Positions 11,734 through 23,978 of a DNA stretch of 64,000 nt are shown piece by piece. The stretch is taken from assembly GCA_021432605.1 (NCBI GenBank), contig MU271154.1, forward strand, positions 1 through 64,000, in the 5' to 3' direction. The stretch's first letter is position 1. Each line of letters opens with the position of its first letter. The stretch is from Coniochaeta sp. PMI_546 (taxonomy: Eukaryota > Ascomycota > Sordariomycetes > Coniochaetales > Coniochaetaceae). The notes beneath the pieces were generated by a model. The model worked only from the letters and a program-made list of their open reading frames with translations. It was not told where the DNA came from and did no database searches. Position numbers and translations under genes: made by a program.

Positions 11734-13227
11734 TCAAAACGAGCCAGCAGGTACCCCGTAGAACCATTCCGGCTTGCCCGTCCACTCAAAGTATGACTTG
11801 GTAACCGACTGGTACCTCGCAGCGGGCAAGAAGCTCGTCAGTTCAGACGTGGCACATCCTTTCACGTTGACCGGCTTGCCTTCGAAGCGGTCCTCGATCC
11901 ACCTAAGCCACATCTGCCTAGTGGCATCCATGGTAGGGAAATGCCCCGTACCGTTGATACCCGCGAACTCAAAATCGCCTCCGTACTTGCGGCATGTGGC
12001 GTTCCAGATGGCCTTGTTCCTGTTGTACGAGTCACCCCTGTCCCCCGTCCCCTCGATCAATATCATGGGACCCTTGAAGGGGACCTTGCCCGGGTTGGTC
12101 AGCGGCGTCACCGCCTCTTCGTACCACGTCTGGTTCCACGCCGGGTTGACAATTTCGGTAGCATTCTCGAACAGAACCTGAGAAACGAATTGTCCGCCCT
12201 GAAGCTGATCAAGAAGCTGGGTGCGCGCCACGCCCAGATCAGTGAGCCAATACGATAGCTTGAAAGACGGGAAGATGCTGTCCAGCGCCTTGCCGACCCA
12301 AGGAAAGAAGATCTCGGGGCCCATTTCGGAAAGAGAGCCACTGAAAGGATTGAACACGATGGTACCGAGGTGACCCGCCTGGCAGTCCGAGTACTTCTGC
12401 GGTTTCTGAGCAAGGAGCTCCGAGACGGCCCAGGCGACGGCACCGCCTTGGCTGTGTCCCATGACCACATACTGGTCGGTTATCTTGTCGGAGAAAGTCT
12501 TGATGTTGCGGACGGCTCGAATTGCGTTCAGGGCGTCACCCGCGGCGGCATTGCGGATTAGGTACTGGTGCGGAATGAAGCTCCCGTCCCAGGACTTGTC
12601 GATGCCGAGGCCAGAGTAGTCCGGGGCGACGACGACGTAGCCGGCCTGGGCGAGCGTAAACGGGATTATATCGCCGTAGAACAGGGATCGGTGCGCCGAG
12701 GGAGCGCCGTCTGCGTAGAAACCTGAGGTACCGTGGGTCCAGAGGACCACGGGGGCTTTAGCTATGTTCTTGTCACCCTTGCCTGCGCTGAATTTCTTAG
12801 GCGTAAAGGGCCAGAGAATGGCGGCAGAAGCAAGGATCAAGGTCCCGTTGAAGTCGGTCGTCGAATAAAGGATGCGGGAGAGCGCCGTCTGGGCCGGGAT
12901 ATTGTAAACATTCGGATCAGTGAACTCCTGAATCTTGAGAACTTGACCGGGGTTACGGGGAGACTTCGCGGAGTAGTTGCTGGGTAGCTTGTAGAAGCTG
13001 TCTTGGCTGGGACCGCCGTTGGCGAGCTGGCTACGGTCGAAGTTGAGAATAGTTTCAAGGCTGGTGACTAGCTCTGGCGTGAGCCTGCCGAGATCAATTT
13101 GCTCTTTGGTGAACTTGAAAGATGAGTTCCAAGTTGAGGACTCCACTTCGGCTATTGGAAACACGGACGCCTGTCCATTTGCGAGCACGGCTGCCACGGA
13201 CAAGAGCGCGAAAGAAGCTGTCTTCAT
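11734..13227 (-). CDS. secreted lipase / alpha-beta hydrolase
   Basis: Intronless frame of 497 residues. A signal peptide covers about residues 1-18 (Lys near the start, then a hydrophobic run ending VLANGQA). The core is an alpha/beta-hydrolase: WTHGTSGF at about 163-170 as oxyanion region, nucleophile elbow GHSQGG with Ser at about 259, an Asp in EGTGDRGDS and a His in NGTGHFPT near the C-terminus, a full Ser-Asp-His set. This fits the fungal secretory lipase group (LIP, PF03583-like): acylglycerol or ester hydrolysis outside the cell. Several N-x-S/T sites suggest N-glycosylation. Start chosen as the ATG directly before the signal peptide. The exact substrate cannot be read from sequence. 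Confidence 0.85.
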   Translation of the reverse strand: MKTASFALLSVAAVLANGQASVFPIAEVESSTWNSSFKFTKEQIDLGRLTPELVTSLETILNFDRSQLANGGPSQDSFYKLPSNYSAKSPRNPGQVLKIQEFTDPNVYNIPAQTALSRILYSTTDFNGTLILASAAILWPFTPKKFSAGKGDKNIAKAPVVLWTHGTSGFYADGAPSAHRSLFYGDIIPFTLAQAGYVVVAPDYSGLGIDKSWDGSFIPHQYLIRNAAAGDALNAIRAVRNIKTFSDKITDQYVVMGHSQGGAVAWAVSELLAQKPQKYSDCQAGHLGTIVFNPFSGSLSEMGPEIFFPWVGKALDSIFPSFKLSYWLTDLGVARTQLLDQLQGGQFVSQVLFENATEIVNPAWNQTWYEEAVTPLTNPGKVPFKGPMILIEGTGDRGDSYNRNKAIWNATCRKYGGDFEFAGINGTGHFPTMDATRQMWLRWIEDRFEGKPVNVKGCATSELTSFLPAARYQSVTKSYFEWTGKPEWFYGVPAGSF

Positions 13228-15457
13228 GATGTCTGCGGATGTCTTTTGGCCGACCGCTTGTACGGAGAATGGCCGTTCTTATGACGAAGACAGAGGTTTT
13301 GAAGTTCATCTTCGACACTTTATATATTGTCATGGTCCCGGATGGATACGCTCGAAATTACTATACGCGGACATCTTCGTTGAGATCCCGGGTGGTTCCA
13401 TGATATGATGCTCTTTTTACTCTTGGAGACTGGATATGGCGACATGCAAATAGTTACAAATCGCGTATAAAAGAAATACAAATTCCGGAGAAGGTACGAG
13501 GATACGCGTCTTGAACCCAGGGTGGACTCTTAGTGCTACCAAGCCACTCGGCAATGCGGCTGACGGATCGTCCGGAAACGAGACTTTCTAATATGAAGAT
13601 ATTGAGCGTGATGCAGATGAGCAAATTCTTAATTAGCTGAAAACGCGGATACGGCACCGAGTCGGCGGTCGCGGCGCCTTTGCTAACATCTGCGACATGA
13701 AATCTCAGCACGGGTGCCGAGTCGGCGTTGTGGTCGATGGTCTTGAAGTCCTGTGGCAATTTCATCCTCGGAATCGTCTACTCATCCCACGTTCTCGCTG
13801 CCCTAGTTTTATGAGCCTTTCGCACAGCAATTTTGATGTGCAGCTTCCGCCACCCTTCAGGTCAAATGCAATGCCCGGCACTCTCGGGGTGACATGATCG
13901 TCTCGAATTATCATGTGATTAGTGTTTTGAAGTAATGCTGTCATCGACGATGCGAAATTAGGCAATCAAAATGCGCTCGATACTTTGTCGCGCTTATAAA
14001 ACCATGTTATTTGCCCTGGCAGACGTAGTCGTGGTCATCGTGGTGTCTGAATTTAGGAGCACTTTGACTGAGATATTGACCGAAACCATGGTTCCGGTGA
14101 CTTGAGATTGACACAGAGTTGCAGTCCACAAGCAATAGACTGACAGGGTCAATGACAGTTAATTTGTGGTAGCGGCAGTCGCTTGCAGAGATTACCCCAG
14201 TGCCACAGACTGGAATCGTGGGGCACCAGTGATTGGACAGGAAGCACTCCACGCCGCGACTGGCGGTGATCAACGCCAATCAAATGCGGCTGTACGCTTG
14301 TTTTGACGACGTTTGAAAACTCCCAAACTCATGAGGGACAACATCGACTGGGCTTGCTGGCGCTTAGTCCATAAGTCGTCGCCCCTCGCGAAAATTGCAA
14401 TCGCATTTCGATGTCCACAGGAATATGCTCATACCCTCGTCTATGGGACTTGAGACGAAAGAGGACTGGGTATGGACGATCGACGTGCCCAGGTCGTTCG
14501 ACGGCCAGTCCTGGTCTCATCTTGGTCAACGTGTCGAATCGTCCTTTCTGCTCCGATAAATCCCTGCCAGTAGATTTATTTATGCTTGCTGTGGGTTGTA
14601 GTCATACTTATTCAGTGCTAGACGCAGCTGGTCGCGTGGCTGTGGCCTACCAGTTCGCATGTACTCGACTGCGTCGAGTCATACATACAAAGATCGATGC
14701 CACCCTCATGCATCGCGGATTCTAGACCTCGCAAGTCAACGATGCACGTCGGAGGAGGACAAGTTCGCCCTAGGCTGCTCTCATCTCCATCCTCACTCTT
14801 TTTTCCATGTCCAATATCACCCTCTTTACTATTCTAGTTTGCCAAGTCAAGCATTCATTTCGTTGCTCTCATCAAGAGTCATTAGCTTGGGAAGGTTGAG
14901 AATAGATATTCTTGCCGTGGCATTTCGACCCTCATTTTCCACATTGCCTCGACGCCTGAAGCACTGACATCAACCTTCTGGTCGGTTCGGACGACATCAA
15001 AGGCCCATCTGATTACTGCACTGTCGGGTCACGACTTCTTTGCATCTTCTTCAGCTCTATCAATATAGAGCTAATACTCTGGATCCATCCCTAGGGGATA
15101 AGGATTCACGAAGCTTCCAAGACCAAAGAACGCCAGTCAAGCTCGTGGAGACTGCGTCGTGTCTTCCCCAAGTCTTTGTTCGTCCTTCTGGGCCTCCAAA
15201 TCACACATCGAGTTTGCACCCTTGCGCTGGAAGTGGTTGTTTGACTACAAGAATTGGAGTGACTTCAGTGATGTCACATTCTTAAATGTGATTCCCGCCC
15301 GACGTTAACCCAGCACTTCTCGACTCAACTCAGCCTCCCGCCGACAAGCACTCACTGTTGAGCTTACGAGTCCTATTTAATTTCTCACCTCGCCCTGGTC
15401 GGCTGTCAGCTTTGTGTGATTTATATTTAGTGGTGCATCCATATTCTTCTCAGCACC
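13228..15457. other. 2.2-kb intergenic stretch, no firm gene
   Basis: Contains the lipase promoter on the left and the CBM19 gene promoter on the right. A minus-strand open frame at 14279-14007 has Cys-bearing, protein-like sequence but no ATG (see findings). A minus-strand segment at about 13565-13495 resembles tRNA internal promoter boxes but does not fold as a tRNA. Nothing else could be supported. Confidence 0.5.
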
Positions 15458-17703
15458 ATGCGTATCTCAGCTCTACTATTGCAGTTCTTGGCAGTGTCTG
15501 TCACAGAGGCTGGTCCTCTGTGGCGAGACACGAAGCAGTGAGTAGTCTCATGGCGTATTTTCCATTACATATACACAGGCCTTGCTCTCTAACTTGACCC
15601 AGGCGCTTCTATCGATATCCATACACTTTACCCAACCCGGCGCCAACAACGGCAGACAAACTGAGACAGCGACAGTTCCTCGCTACAGGAAGTCCGTCGT
15701 CTGCGACAACCCGCGGTATTGAGGGCCCAACCTATACCACCGACGTCAGTGTTAGCACCACAGCGGTGGCAACGCAATCATCTTCGGCGGCTGATGGCCC
15801 TGGAACTTCTACTTCAACCAACGCTCAGTCTTCTGCGATTACCATAGAGCAAAACTCTGAAACAGCTGACCCTTCGGCTTATGAGGCCACGGGCAGCTCT
15901 CATACCTCGACTTCATCGCAGTCTCCAAGCGGAAGTGGTGGCACTCCAACCCTGACGGTGTCTCAGAGTCTAAGCTCGACAAGCTCAGATGCTGGTGTAT
16001 CAACAACAACTTCTCCGCAAGGCGCCCAGGAGTCTTCGACAGAAGGGACTTTGGTTATTACCTTTGTAGTCCCGACAGGAAATGTTGCTACCTTATCACA
16101 GAGTACTGATGCTAGCTCGTCTGGTACCACTTCGACATCCGAGCCTTCTACAGTGCTTAGCCTACCTACATCGAGCCTCGCATCAGCTACCAGTCAAGCA
16201 TCTGCTAGCTTGTCCTCACCGACGACCAGTCCGCTTCCATCCGCAACAACTTCGTCAGTTGCCACTTCGCTGACTGGCAACTCGTCCTCTGACAGTGTCT
16301 CACGTAGCGATGCTACCAGCAGCCTCTCGGCAATCCCAACCAGCATAGGTTTGGCAACGACTTCGAGCTTAGCCTCTTCCAGTAGCTCGAGCAGCACCAG
16401 GAGCACAGTTACCTCCGAAAGCGCAAGCACCACGAGCACATCGCTCCGCAGTAGCTCCCTGGTCACTTCATCTAGTTCGGTCTCGTCTACGTTCACTTCA
16501 GGATTCCTCAGCTCAAGCACATCAACCAGTGAACTCAGCTCCATTAGTTCAACCAGCTCTACCAAGTCATCAAAGACAAGCAATCCAGAGTCTCCATCCT
16601 CTGGTGTCGCTTCGACCACTTCAACCATTCTTGCCACGACGTTGTCGACCAACACCGGCGTTCCCAAATCAGAAGTGCCCACGGCAATAACGACCATGCC
16701 TACTGCAACCGCTTCCATTACATCCGATCTCTACCAGATCAATATACAAAATGCGATCAAGTTGAACAACGAATTCGCACAACTGACCAGCGAGGATGCT
16801 TGCTTTGCTGGTCAAGTAGCATGTATCAATGGGCGGGTCGCTAGGTGCGATGACCCCAGCAGATCATTCAGGCTCATCTCATGCTCCGATTCCAACACTC
16901 GATGCTTTGCGATGCCAATGTCTAATGCACTGGGTGTCAAGGTCGACTGCTTCGATCCAACAACAGTCGAGAAGATCTTGGGCACAGTTCCTGGGGTGTC
17001 TTCATCAGATGCGACGACAAGTACGAGGCTTTCTTCGTCACAGGCCAGTGCTACTCATGTTTCTTCGCATACTAGCGACTCGTTCGAGAGCATAGTCACT
17101 GTTACAGCGAGTCTTCTCACGCAGACTCAGACTGTGATCGTGGAGCCAACGTTCAATTCAGCTCCGTCGAGATCGGCTAGCAGCTCCCATTTACCTCAGG
17201 GGGTGACATCTGGTCTGACAGCTACTCTCGGAGGCGGTTCACCAGCGACAACACGACAACCAGCTTCAGATCTCACATCCACGTTAACATTCGAACAGCC
17301 GCAACCAACAACTACAACCACACGCGAGGTCCACAGCACGCGCACGACCAAGGCCAAGTCGAGCACGACCGACGGACCTTCCACCCTCCCCCCTCCAGCA
17401 AACACGGACCCGAACTTCGTAACAAAGTCCACAAATGCCGCCTCTTTCGTCCCCATTACCGATGACGACGTCATCACACGCACGACGATAACCTCCCAAG
17501 CAACTACATTCGTCAAGGTCACTTCCACTCCATCGCCTACGAATGTTGGTGGAGTGGTGGCAAAGCCCGGAGATGCAGATAGTGGCGAGAAGACGGTTTA
17601 CATCCTTGTAGCGACGACTGTTACAGAGAAGGAGGTTCGGACAACGACCACAACGGAAATAGTCACAACCACCGCATTGCCGGCCGGTGCGATCGGCTTC
17701 TGA
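15458..17703 (+). CDS. secreted Ser/Thr-rich protein with CBM19-like chitin-binding domain
   Basis: Two exons, 15458-15537 and 15603-17703, 726 residues. Exon 1 encodes a signal peptide (MRISALLLQFLAVSVTEA); the intron has a GTGAGT donor and an acceptor after CTTGACCCAG. Residues about 60-390 are nearly pure Ser/Thr/Ala, expected to be heavily O-mannosylated. At about 400-500 lies a Cys-containing module with LTSEDACFAGQVACINGRVA and TRCFAMPMSN, the pattern of CBM19 (PF03427), a chitin-binding module found in fungal chitinases and cell-wall proteins. A second Ser/Thr-rich linker follows. No catalytic domain and no clear GPI-anchor tail are visible. Likely a cell-wall or extracellular chitin-binding protein; role in wall remodelling or adhesion is inference. 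Confidence 0.75.
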
Positions 17704-18098
17704 TATGTCTTTCCGTTGTTTTGGCGGAGAAAATAGAGGAACCGTATAGGACTTTTTCCTCTTTATAATATCGAGGGCATTAGCACAGAGATCTGTGTCG
17801 ATATCTACCAACTCATGCTTCACGGCACCATACGCTTAATCTCAAGTTATTTCATATAGACTAATCATACTCTGTTCCGATACGGACACGCACATATATA
17901 TACAGCCCTTACTCATAGCCATACTGTAGTAACTGCCGTGATCATAAGCCATATCTGATTTGAGTTATAGGTAACGCCGTTAATGTGACGCCTCAATGAT
18001 GTACGCCTCCCAGCATAAGTCGTCCCATTTCCCATCGTCCCCAGCAACCGACTGCTTACACTACGACATGGTAGACTCCAATAAACCTAGGCACCTGT
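17704..18098. other. convergent 3' intergenic
   Basis: 395 bp between two converging genes; AT-rich words near 17745-17775 and 17895-17905 could serve as polyadenylation signals. No gene seen. Confidence 0.5.
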
Positions 18099-19809
18099 TC
18101 ATCTTCTCCTCCTGAACCGACTGTTCACTCCGGGCCCGCCCTTAGCTCCGTAGTTTTTCAGCTTCAACCGCTTAAAGTTTGCATGTGCCGTAGCCTTGAC
18201 CTTGCGCACAGCCTTCTTGACAGTGCCCTCTGTTTCTTCAGCATCCTTCTTCCCCTTCTTCGTCTTGGCCTTCTTTTTCAGAGCTTCCTGCTCTTCCTCC
18301 TCCTCAAAGTCCGACCCAGACAGCACCTCGACATCCTCCTCCCCACCTTCCTTGGTAGTAGCAACCTGCGTCTCAGGCACAACCTCTTCCTCATCATCAC
18401 TCTCGCCTTCCCCAGGCTGGGTAGTCGGCCGCCTTGCCCTCGTAGGCTTCATGTTGACCCGCCTCGTGGTCCTCTTCTGCCCCTTCTTCTTGAAGATCCG
18501 GAGCGGCTGGCCGCGATCGAGTTGCTCCTCTACGTCGCTGTCCAGCAAGCCCTCATCATCAAATCCGCCAAGCAACACCGGCTTATCCTGGACCTGGCTA
18601 TCCTCCACCTCCACCGGTCCCATCCCATCCACAACCTCCCTCCCGACATCCCTTCGGTCATCGACTTTCTGCTTCTTAGCCGGCGGCGGCATAGAGGAAC
18701 CCTCCATCTCCATCTCCGCCTCGCGCATAGCCTCCATCTCGTCGTCGAGCTTCTCCTCCTCCAACTTCCGCAGACCGGCAACAACGCTGCTGAGCCCGCG
18801 GGCCAGGGGTTTTCGCGGTAGTCGCAGCGGACGTACCTCCTCGACTTCTGCATCCTCGCCAACCGGGTCGAGTGGTTTGTGGCCGCGCTTTAGGAACGCG
18901 GGCGTGGCGAACAGGGATTTGGAAGCGGATTGCGGACCCTTGGGTGTTGTGAGGGACGTACCGTTCTCTTTATCTGTGGCCACGGCGGCGGTGGTGATCC
19001 CTATCCGTGAAGCGAAACTGGCACCCCCGTTCCCGTCGCGGTTCTTGAGCGGGGTGAAGAGGAGGAAGTTGTCGAGGATGGCGCGCTTGCTGGTCGACAT
19101 GGGCGTGCGGCCGTGCCGGTGCGCAGGGGTTGTGATGCTGCCGCTCCGGGTGCCGGACTTGTTCTTCCTTGGGGTAGCGGCTAGTTGAGCTGGTAGGGAC
19201 TTATCACCATTCTCACCATTCTCACCATTCTCACCATCGAAATCACCGGTTCGAGGTCGAGAGGGGGTTTCTTCGCTTCCGCTGAGGAGGTCGAAGAGGC
19301 CTAGCACTCGGCCATCGCGTTGCGGTGTGGGGCCGATGGATGTCGGCGTTGGAGCTTTGGCAGAGGCGGGGGAGATGAAGAGTTTGCGATTTAAGGAGGG
19401 TGTTGTCTGGTCATTGGTAAGGTGGGTGATTCTATTCGCGGAGGGAGTCGTCCGGAGGCGTTTGCTTGGTGTTTGTGCCAGGCCGTGTGCGGATGAGGAG
19501 GAGGTAGATTTTCGCTTGCGGGGCGGAGAAGAGGTAGTCAACCCTGATGAGGGGGGAAGCTTGCCGGAGAGAATGTCGCGGAGCTTGTTGTAGGATTTGT
19601 ATTTCTGAGCTGCAAAGGCGTGTTAACATCATGGAACAGACAAGAAACCACAGGAGAAGGTGCATACCAATGTCTGGGTTCTGCTTGATATCATCTCTTG
19701 AGGGCTTGTTCCCTGCATGTGTCTTTGCCCACGAGGTCTCCCATTGCTTCAATTCGGCGCGTATTGTCTGTGATCGAGTTTCGTAATCTGCGCGAGTTAT
19801 GTCGTCCAT
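18099..19809 (-). CDS. SLD2: DNA replication regulator SLD2
   Basis: Two exons, 19809-19668 and 19609-18099, 550 residues. The intron has donor GTATGC and acceptor TTTGCAG. The N-terminus (ITRADYETRSQTIRAELKQWE, then KYKSYNKLRDIL) is the conserved Sld2/RecQL4-N helical motif; the rest is a long basic, disordered region with many S/T-P sites, as expected for Sld2, whose CDK phosphorylation lets it bind Dpb11 and start DNA replication. The C-terminus has the conserved basic end (KLKNYGAKGGPG..RFRRR). A 9-nt tandem repeat at about 19206-19240 encodes GENGENGEN. Divergent from the RINT1/TIP20 gene with 353 bp between starts. Confidence 0.9.
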
Positions 19810-20162
19810 GCTGAATGTCCGCCAGCTATCAAGGGCACAATATGGGAAGTCAACATAGGAATACTAAAACTGTAAGCAATCAGGTCCATGAGGTCCACGA
19901 CAGTTGGTGTTGCTGGACAAACTGGCGTGGTTAGATACGTACTTTTTCGCTACTTGCTCTCCTGCAGACGCGTCCGTCCCGCGCCGCTGTGACACGCGAC
20001 ATTACCTAGCGTACTCCCCCACTACGTCACCAACCCTAACCCCTTTGAGGGAACAGGGTCCACTCGAGCAACGTCAGGAGCTCTGACCGGGGACAGCTTG
20101 CATTTGGAGAGAGCGTCCACCAGCATGAAAGCCCAGGATACAACGATACCCTGAGCAACAAG
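19810..20162. promoter_or_regulatory. divergent promoter region SLD2 / RINT1
   Basis: 353 bp separate the two opposite ATGs, so both promoters must lie here or overlap the leaders. No clear TATA box or named operator was recognised. Confidence 0.5.
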
Positions 20163-22626
20163 ATGGCTACAACGCAGGGGCTACAGCCCCCATCAGAACC
20201 CGACATCCGCCTAGAAGACTTCCTAGACGACAAGATCCAGTCAAGCACCGACCTCGACAATCTCGACACCCTCCTCGCAAGCGTCGAGTACCAGCGCAAC
20301 CAGCTCCAAACCCAATTGGACGACGCCACCAAAGAGCTCGACCTAGCCCGGCAGTCGGCCTCAGACCGGCAATCCTCTCTCGCAAAACAGATATCCGAGT
20401 TTGAGTCCCTGCAGCACAGCATCGACGTCCGGCTGCAAATCGTCGCTGCCTCCGATGCACCCGATGAAGCCATCCGTCGGCTCGAGGGTCCGCTAGCGCA
20501 GCTGCACAAGGTCGACCTGGCGCATAAATACCTGTTGTTGCTGCAGGATGTAGAGAACCTACGGAAGGAGGCCAGGAGCCACCTCCCGCAGAGCCCTAAG
20601 GCGGCGCTGCAGCCGTACACGAGGCTGAAGCAGCTGTCTGTTCATCTGCGCGACATGCAGGACCAGGCGGATGGGGCGGCGGTCCATCTGGTTGCGTATG
20701 TGGCCGGGATCACGGAGGCGTTGTGGGATGAGATGAAAGCCACCATGTCCAAGGAGCTTGAAGCCGTGCTGGTGAAGCGGGACTGGCCAAGGATCGATGT
20801 TAACGCCGAGATTGACGATGAGTGGCGGCAGTCCGTGGAGAAGCTGCTTGACTTGCAGGTTCCCGAGCTGTGTTATTCGGCTGGGGTGGTCACGCTCCTG
20901 CCTATCGATGTCATGGCGCAGATTTTCGTGAAGGAGTTCAGATTTCATTTCATGAGCGAGAAGATGACGAGCGATCCGCGGACAATCGGGACGCACTGCT
21001 TCCCTTGGTTTCTAGCCCTCATTGAAAGGTGGGAAGACTTCTTTAGGGATAACTTCACGTATCTCTTGGCGTCCAAGGTTAGGGACACGAATGTTGCGGA
21101 CAAGATGATCTATATGGATCCGGTCTGCGCGCTCATCACTTCGATGTTACCGGTTCTGAGGGAGAAGGTCGACTCCTCCGTGGCAGAGGCACTCAAGGAT
21201 CCTGTGTTCTTGAGCAGCCTGGTTACACAACTGATGACTTTCGACGAAAGCATCCGGTCTAGGTTCAACTACGACGGCGGAGATCCGGAGAAGGGCTGGT
21301 GTGGACTCGCTGGTGAAGTCTTGGACAAGCATTTTGACAAGTGGCTCCGCGCAGAGAAGGACTTTGCGCTTGAGAGGTTCCAGAGCATAATGGATTCTCC
21401 GGATGCGAGAAAAATCGACTATGAGTTTTCCGGACTGGTTAAAACGAAGCCAACGTACGGTGCTGTTCGTATTACGGACCTGCTGCACTCTGTGACGGGA
21501 CAATATGAGCGGGTGAGAAGGTTTTCACATAAACTTCGGTTCCTCATCGATATCCAACTGGCAATTTTGGACGAGTTTCATGATCGTCTGCGGGGGTCTT
21601 TGGAGGCCTATCAAAGTCTGACTTCAACTGTGGGACGCACGCTACATGGTGTCACCAAGGAGCAGTTGGCTGCTTTAGAAGGCACTGGTGCTCTTGAGAC
21701 GCTGTGTAAAGTGTTTGGGAGTGCGGACCATGTCGTCAATACGCTGAGGGACTGGAGTAATGAAGAGGTCAGTCAGATGCGATGGTCTGCGATGGCGGAT
21801 AAGCTAACATGAAACAGTTCTTCGTCACGCTGTGGGAGCAGCTGCAGAGCCGCGCCAAGGCATCTGAAGATCAGAGTAATCTTGCAGGAGGGATGAGCTA
21901 CGACCATGTTAAGGACCGGACATCGTCCGTTGTAGGAACTGAAGATGACGGTGGTGCGCTTTTCGACGAGACCATCGCGGCATACAGCCTAAGGAGGCAG
22001 AGAGCACAGGAGTTTCTCGTTGATGCGGTCGTGGAATCCGATCATAAGGCTTTCTATGCCTATCTGAAGCGGCCACAATGGACCACAATCAACGAGGATC
22101 CAGCAGCCATTGACCCGTCCCATCTCGCCGTTACTGCTGAACTTGACGAGCCCCTCAGAGTGAGTACTCCCCGAGCCTTAAGGTTATACATTTACTGACC
22201 AGCCAGATCCTCAAACGCAACCTGGATTTCCTGTCCCGCGCCCTCAGCACAGCCGCCTTTCGCCGCGTCTGGCGCGCAGCACTGGACAAACTGAACAACA
22301 TGCTGTGGAGTGACGTGCTTATGAGCCAGAGCTTCACCACCTTTGGCGCTGCCCAGTTCATGCGCGACTTGCACGCCATATTCGCCCTTGTAGAGCGGTA
22401 CATCCCGGACGGATCTGCTGCCATGACCAGTCTTGCTGAGGGCGTCAAGCTGCTCAATCTCCCTATCGAGGCGCCGGAGGGTGGCATCTCGCTCAAGCAG
22501 GCCAGTGATATGGTGTTTACGGACAACACCACTGCAAAGAAATTGTTGGAAGATCTGGAGATTGACTCGCTGACGCCGGCTAATGCTAGGCATATCCTGC
22601 AGCGGAGAGTTGAGAACAGCGAGTAA
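20163..22626 (+). CDS. RINT1/TIP20 family vesicle-tethering protein
   Basis: Three exons, 20163-21767, 21818-22159 and 22207-22626, all joined in phase 0, 788 residues. Introns are 50 and 47 bp with donors GTCAGT and GTGAGT. Residues about 25-90 form a coiled coil with many Gln/Glu; the remainder is all-helical with the RINT-1/TIP20 (PF04437) pattern, for example FPWFLALIERWEDFF around residues 280-294 and the C-terminal FTTFGAAQFMRDL segment. The family belongs to the Dsl1/NRZ tethering complex that captures COPI vesicles at the ER; in animals it also has a checkpoint link through Rad50. Length is normal for the family. No signal peptide, so peripheral to the ER membrane. Confidence 0.85.
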
Positions 22627-22841
22627 TTGAAGCTCGAGGGTTGCCTTTGTCTATAGAGAGAGTATGTCCATAGATCGCATTGGATATATACAGCGGTTCC
22701 AGATCCATGTATGTTTCTCTCAGTGACGAGCGATGTGCTCTACTTTTCCTTCTCTGCTGTTGAAGCCCTTTCTCATCTAATCCCGACGAGAAGATCAGTC
22801 AACTCGCTCATTGACCTTCAGCACTCTCAGCCTTCTCAACC

Positions 22842-23978
22842 CTAGTTGATAGCCCTCATAGTCAACTCAACAACAGCAAACGTCCCCGCACTGACAGGCA
22901 TGGCCCGCAACAAGGTAGGCGCAAGCCCCTTCCAGAACCCCCTCATCCCTTCCGCCCTCCACGTCTGCTTAAACGCGTCTCTCATGCTCTTAAACCGCGT
23001 CTCAGCCCCAAAGCCATCAGTCTGCATCTTGCTCTTGATTACGTCAAACGGATAACTCGCCAACCAGAGGGCTTCGCCCGCCAGTCCACCGTAAAACGCG
23101 ACTTTCCAGGTCGGCACGTCCTTGCGGTCGATCTTGTTGCGCGCCGCGTCGCTGTTCATCAGCCACTCGAAGGTCAAGAACCAGACGCCGTAGGCCTGCG
23201 CCTCGCGTAGGACGGTGACGGCCTCGCCGCGGTAGACGCCCTTGAACAGGCCGCCCCCGCCGGTCGGGGAGAGGAGTTTCCTCACGCAGTCGAGGGGGCC
23301 GGTGTACAGACGCCCCGCGCCGTGGGGCTGAGTCTGGAGCCTGATGCGCACGTGCTCGATGGGCCCGGAGATGACAGAGTTGGCGATGCCGGCGAAGGCG
23401 CCGGCGGCGTAGTACTGGCTGTAGCTGAGCTGCGGGAGTTTGGTGGAGGCGACATTGCGGTCTTCGAACCACCGCCTGGCGGCGTGGAAGGCGCCAAATT
23501 GGATGGACACACAGGCGCCAATGCCGAGAAGGGGGGTCAGTGTGCCTTTGTAGAAAGCGGTTGCGCCCTCTTTTTGGAGGATAGAGCGGGCTGCGCTTAG
23601 GGCGGAGGGGTACTGGGTTGTTGTTTGCAGGCGGACTTTTACTATGTCGAAGGGTTGACCTGAAGGAGGTTAGTGTGAGGTTGATGGAGGACGAGGCACG
23701 TGTGGGAATGAATGAGTGGATGGTTGAGGGTGAGATGGTTCATGGACGTAGTGACAACGCAGAACTTCTCGTCTCATATAAGTAGTTTGCTCTCATCTCG
23801 CCATGACCATCATCACCTCAGGTTTACAATCAGACACTTGTCCATCCACCAGCACCGAGTAAAATCACTCACCAAGCAACACTTGCGCAACACCTCCAGC
23901 TGCTCCTGCAAACAGATCCTTGGCCGTCTGCTTCGCACCTCCCGCATGAGCCTCGATATCAGCAGCAGAGTCGGCCAT
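22842..23978 (-). CDS. mitochondrial carrier, YMC1-like
   Basis: Two exons, 23978-23873 and 23659-22842, 307 residues, joined by a 213-bp intron (donor GTGAGT, acceptor CTTCAG), long for this window. Three carrier repeats are present, with signatures PFDIVKVRLQ, GPIEHVRIRLQ and PFDVIKSKMQ, each followed by a G-rich KG(V/T/L) motif. The pairing of GQPFD..VRLQTTT in repeat 1, PIEH in repeat 2 and the C-terminal RAMPVSAGTFAVVE are like yeast YMC1/YMC2 and the related carnitine/ornithine carriers of the inner mitochondrial membrane. The transported substrate is not decided by sequence: YMC1-type (glycine or oleate-linked) is preferred, basic amino acid or acylcarnitine is possible. Convergent with the RINT1 gene. 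Confidence 0.8.

Noticed and set aside
12108-12470. 120-codon minus frame inside the lipase gene
   Set aside because: Shadow frame of the lipase; no domain and Arg/Ser-biased.
13495-13565. tRNA-like box A and box B on the minus strand
   Set aside because: The GCCGAGTGG and GGTTCAA words resemble Pol III promoter boxes, but the T-arm and acceptor do not pair, so it is at most a tRNA-derived fragment.
22842-23600. Arg/Gly-rich frames on both strands across the carrier gene
   Set aside because: They overlap the mitochondrial carrier coding sequence and reflect its GC-rich third positions.
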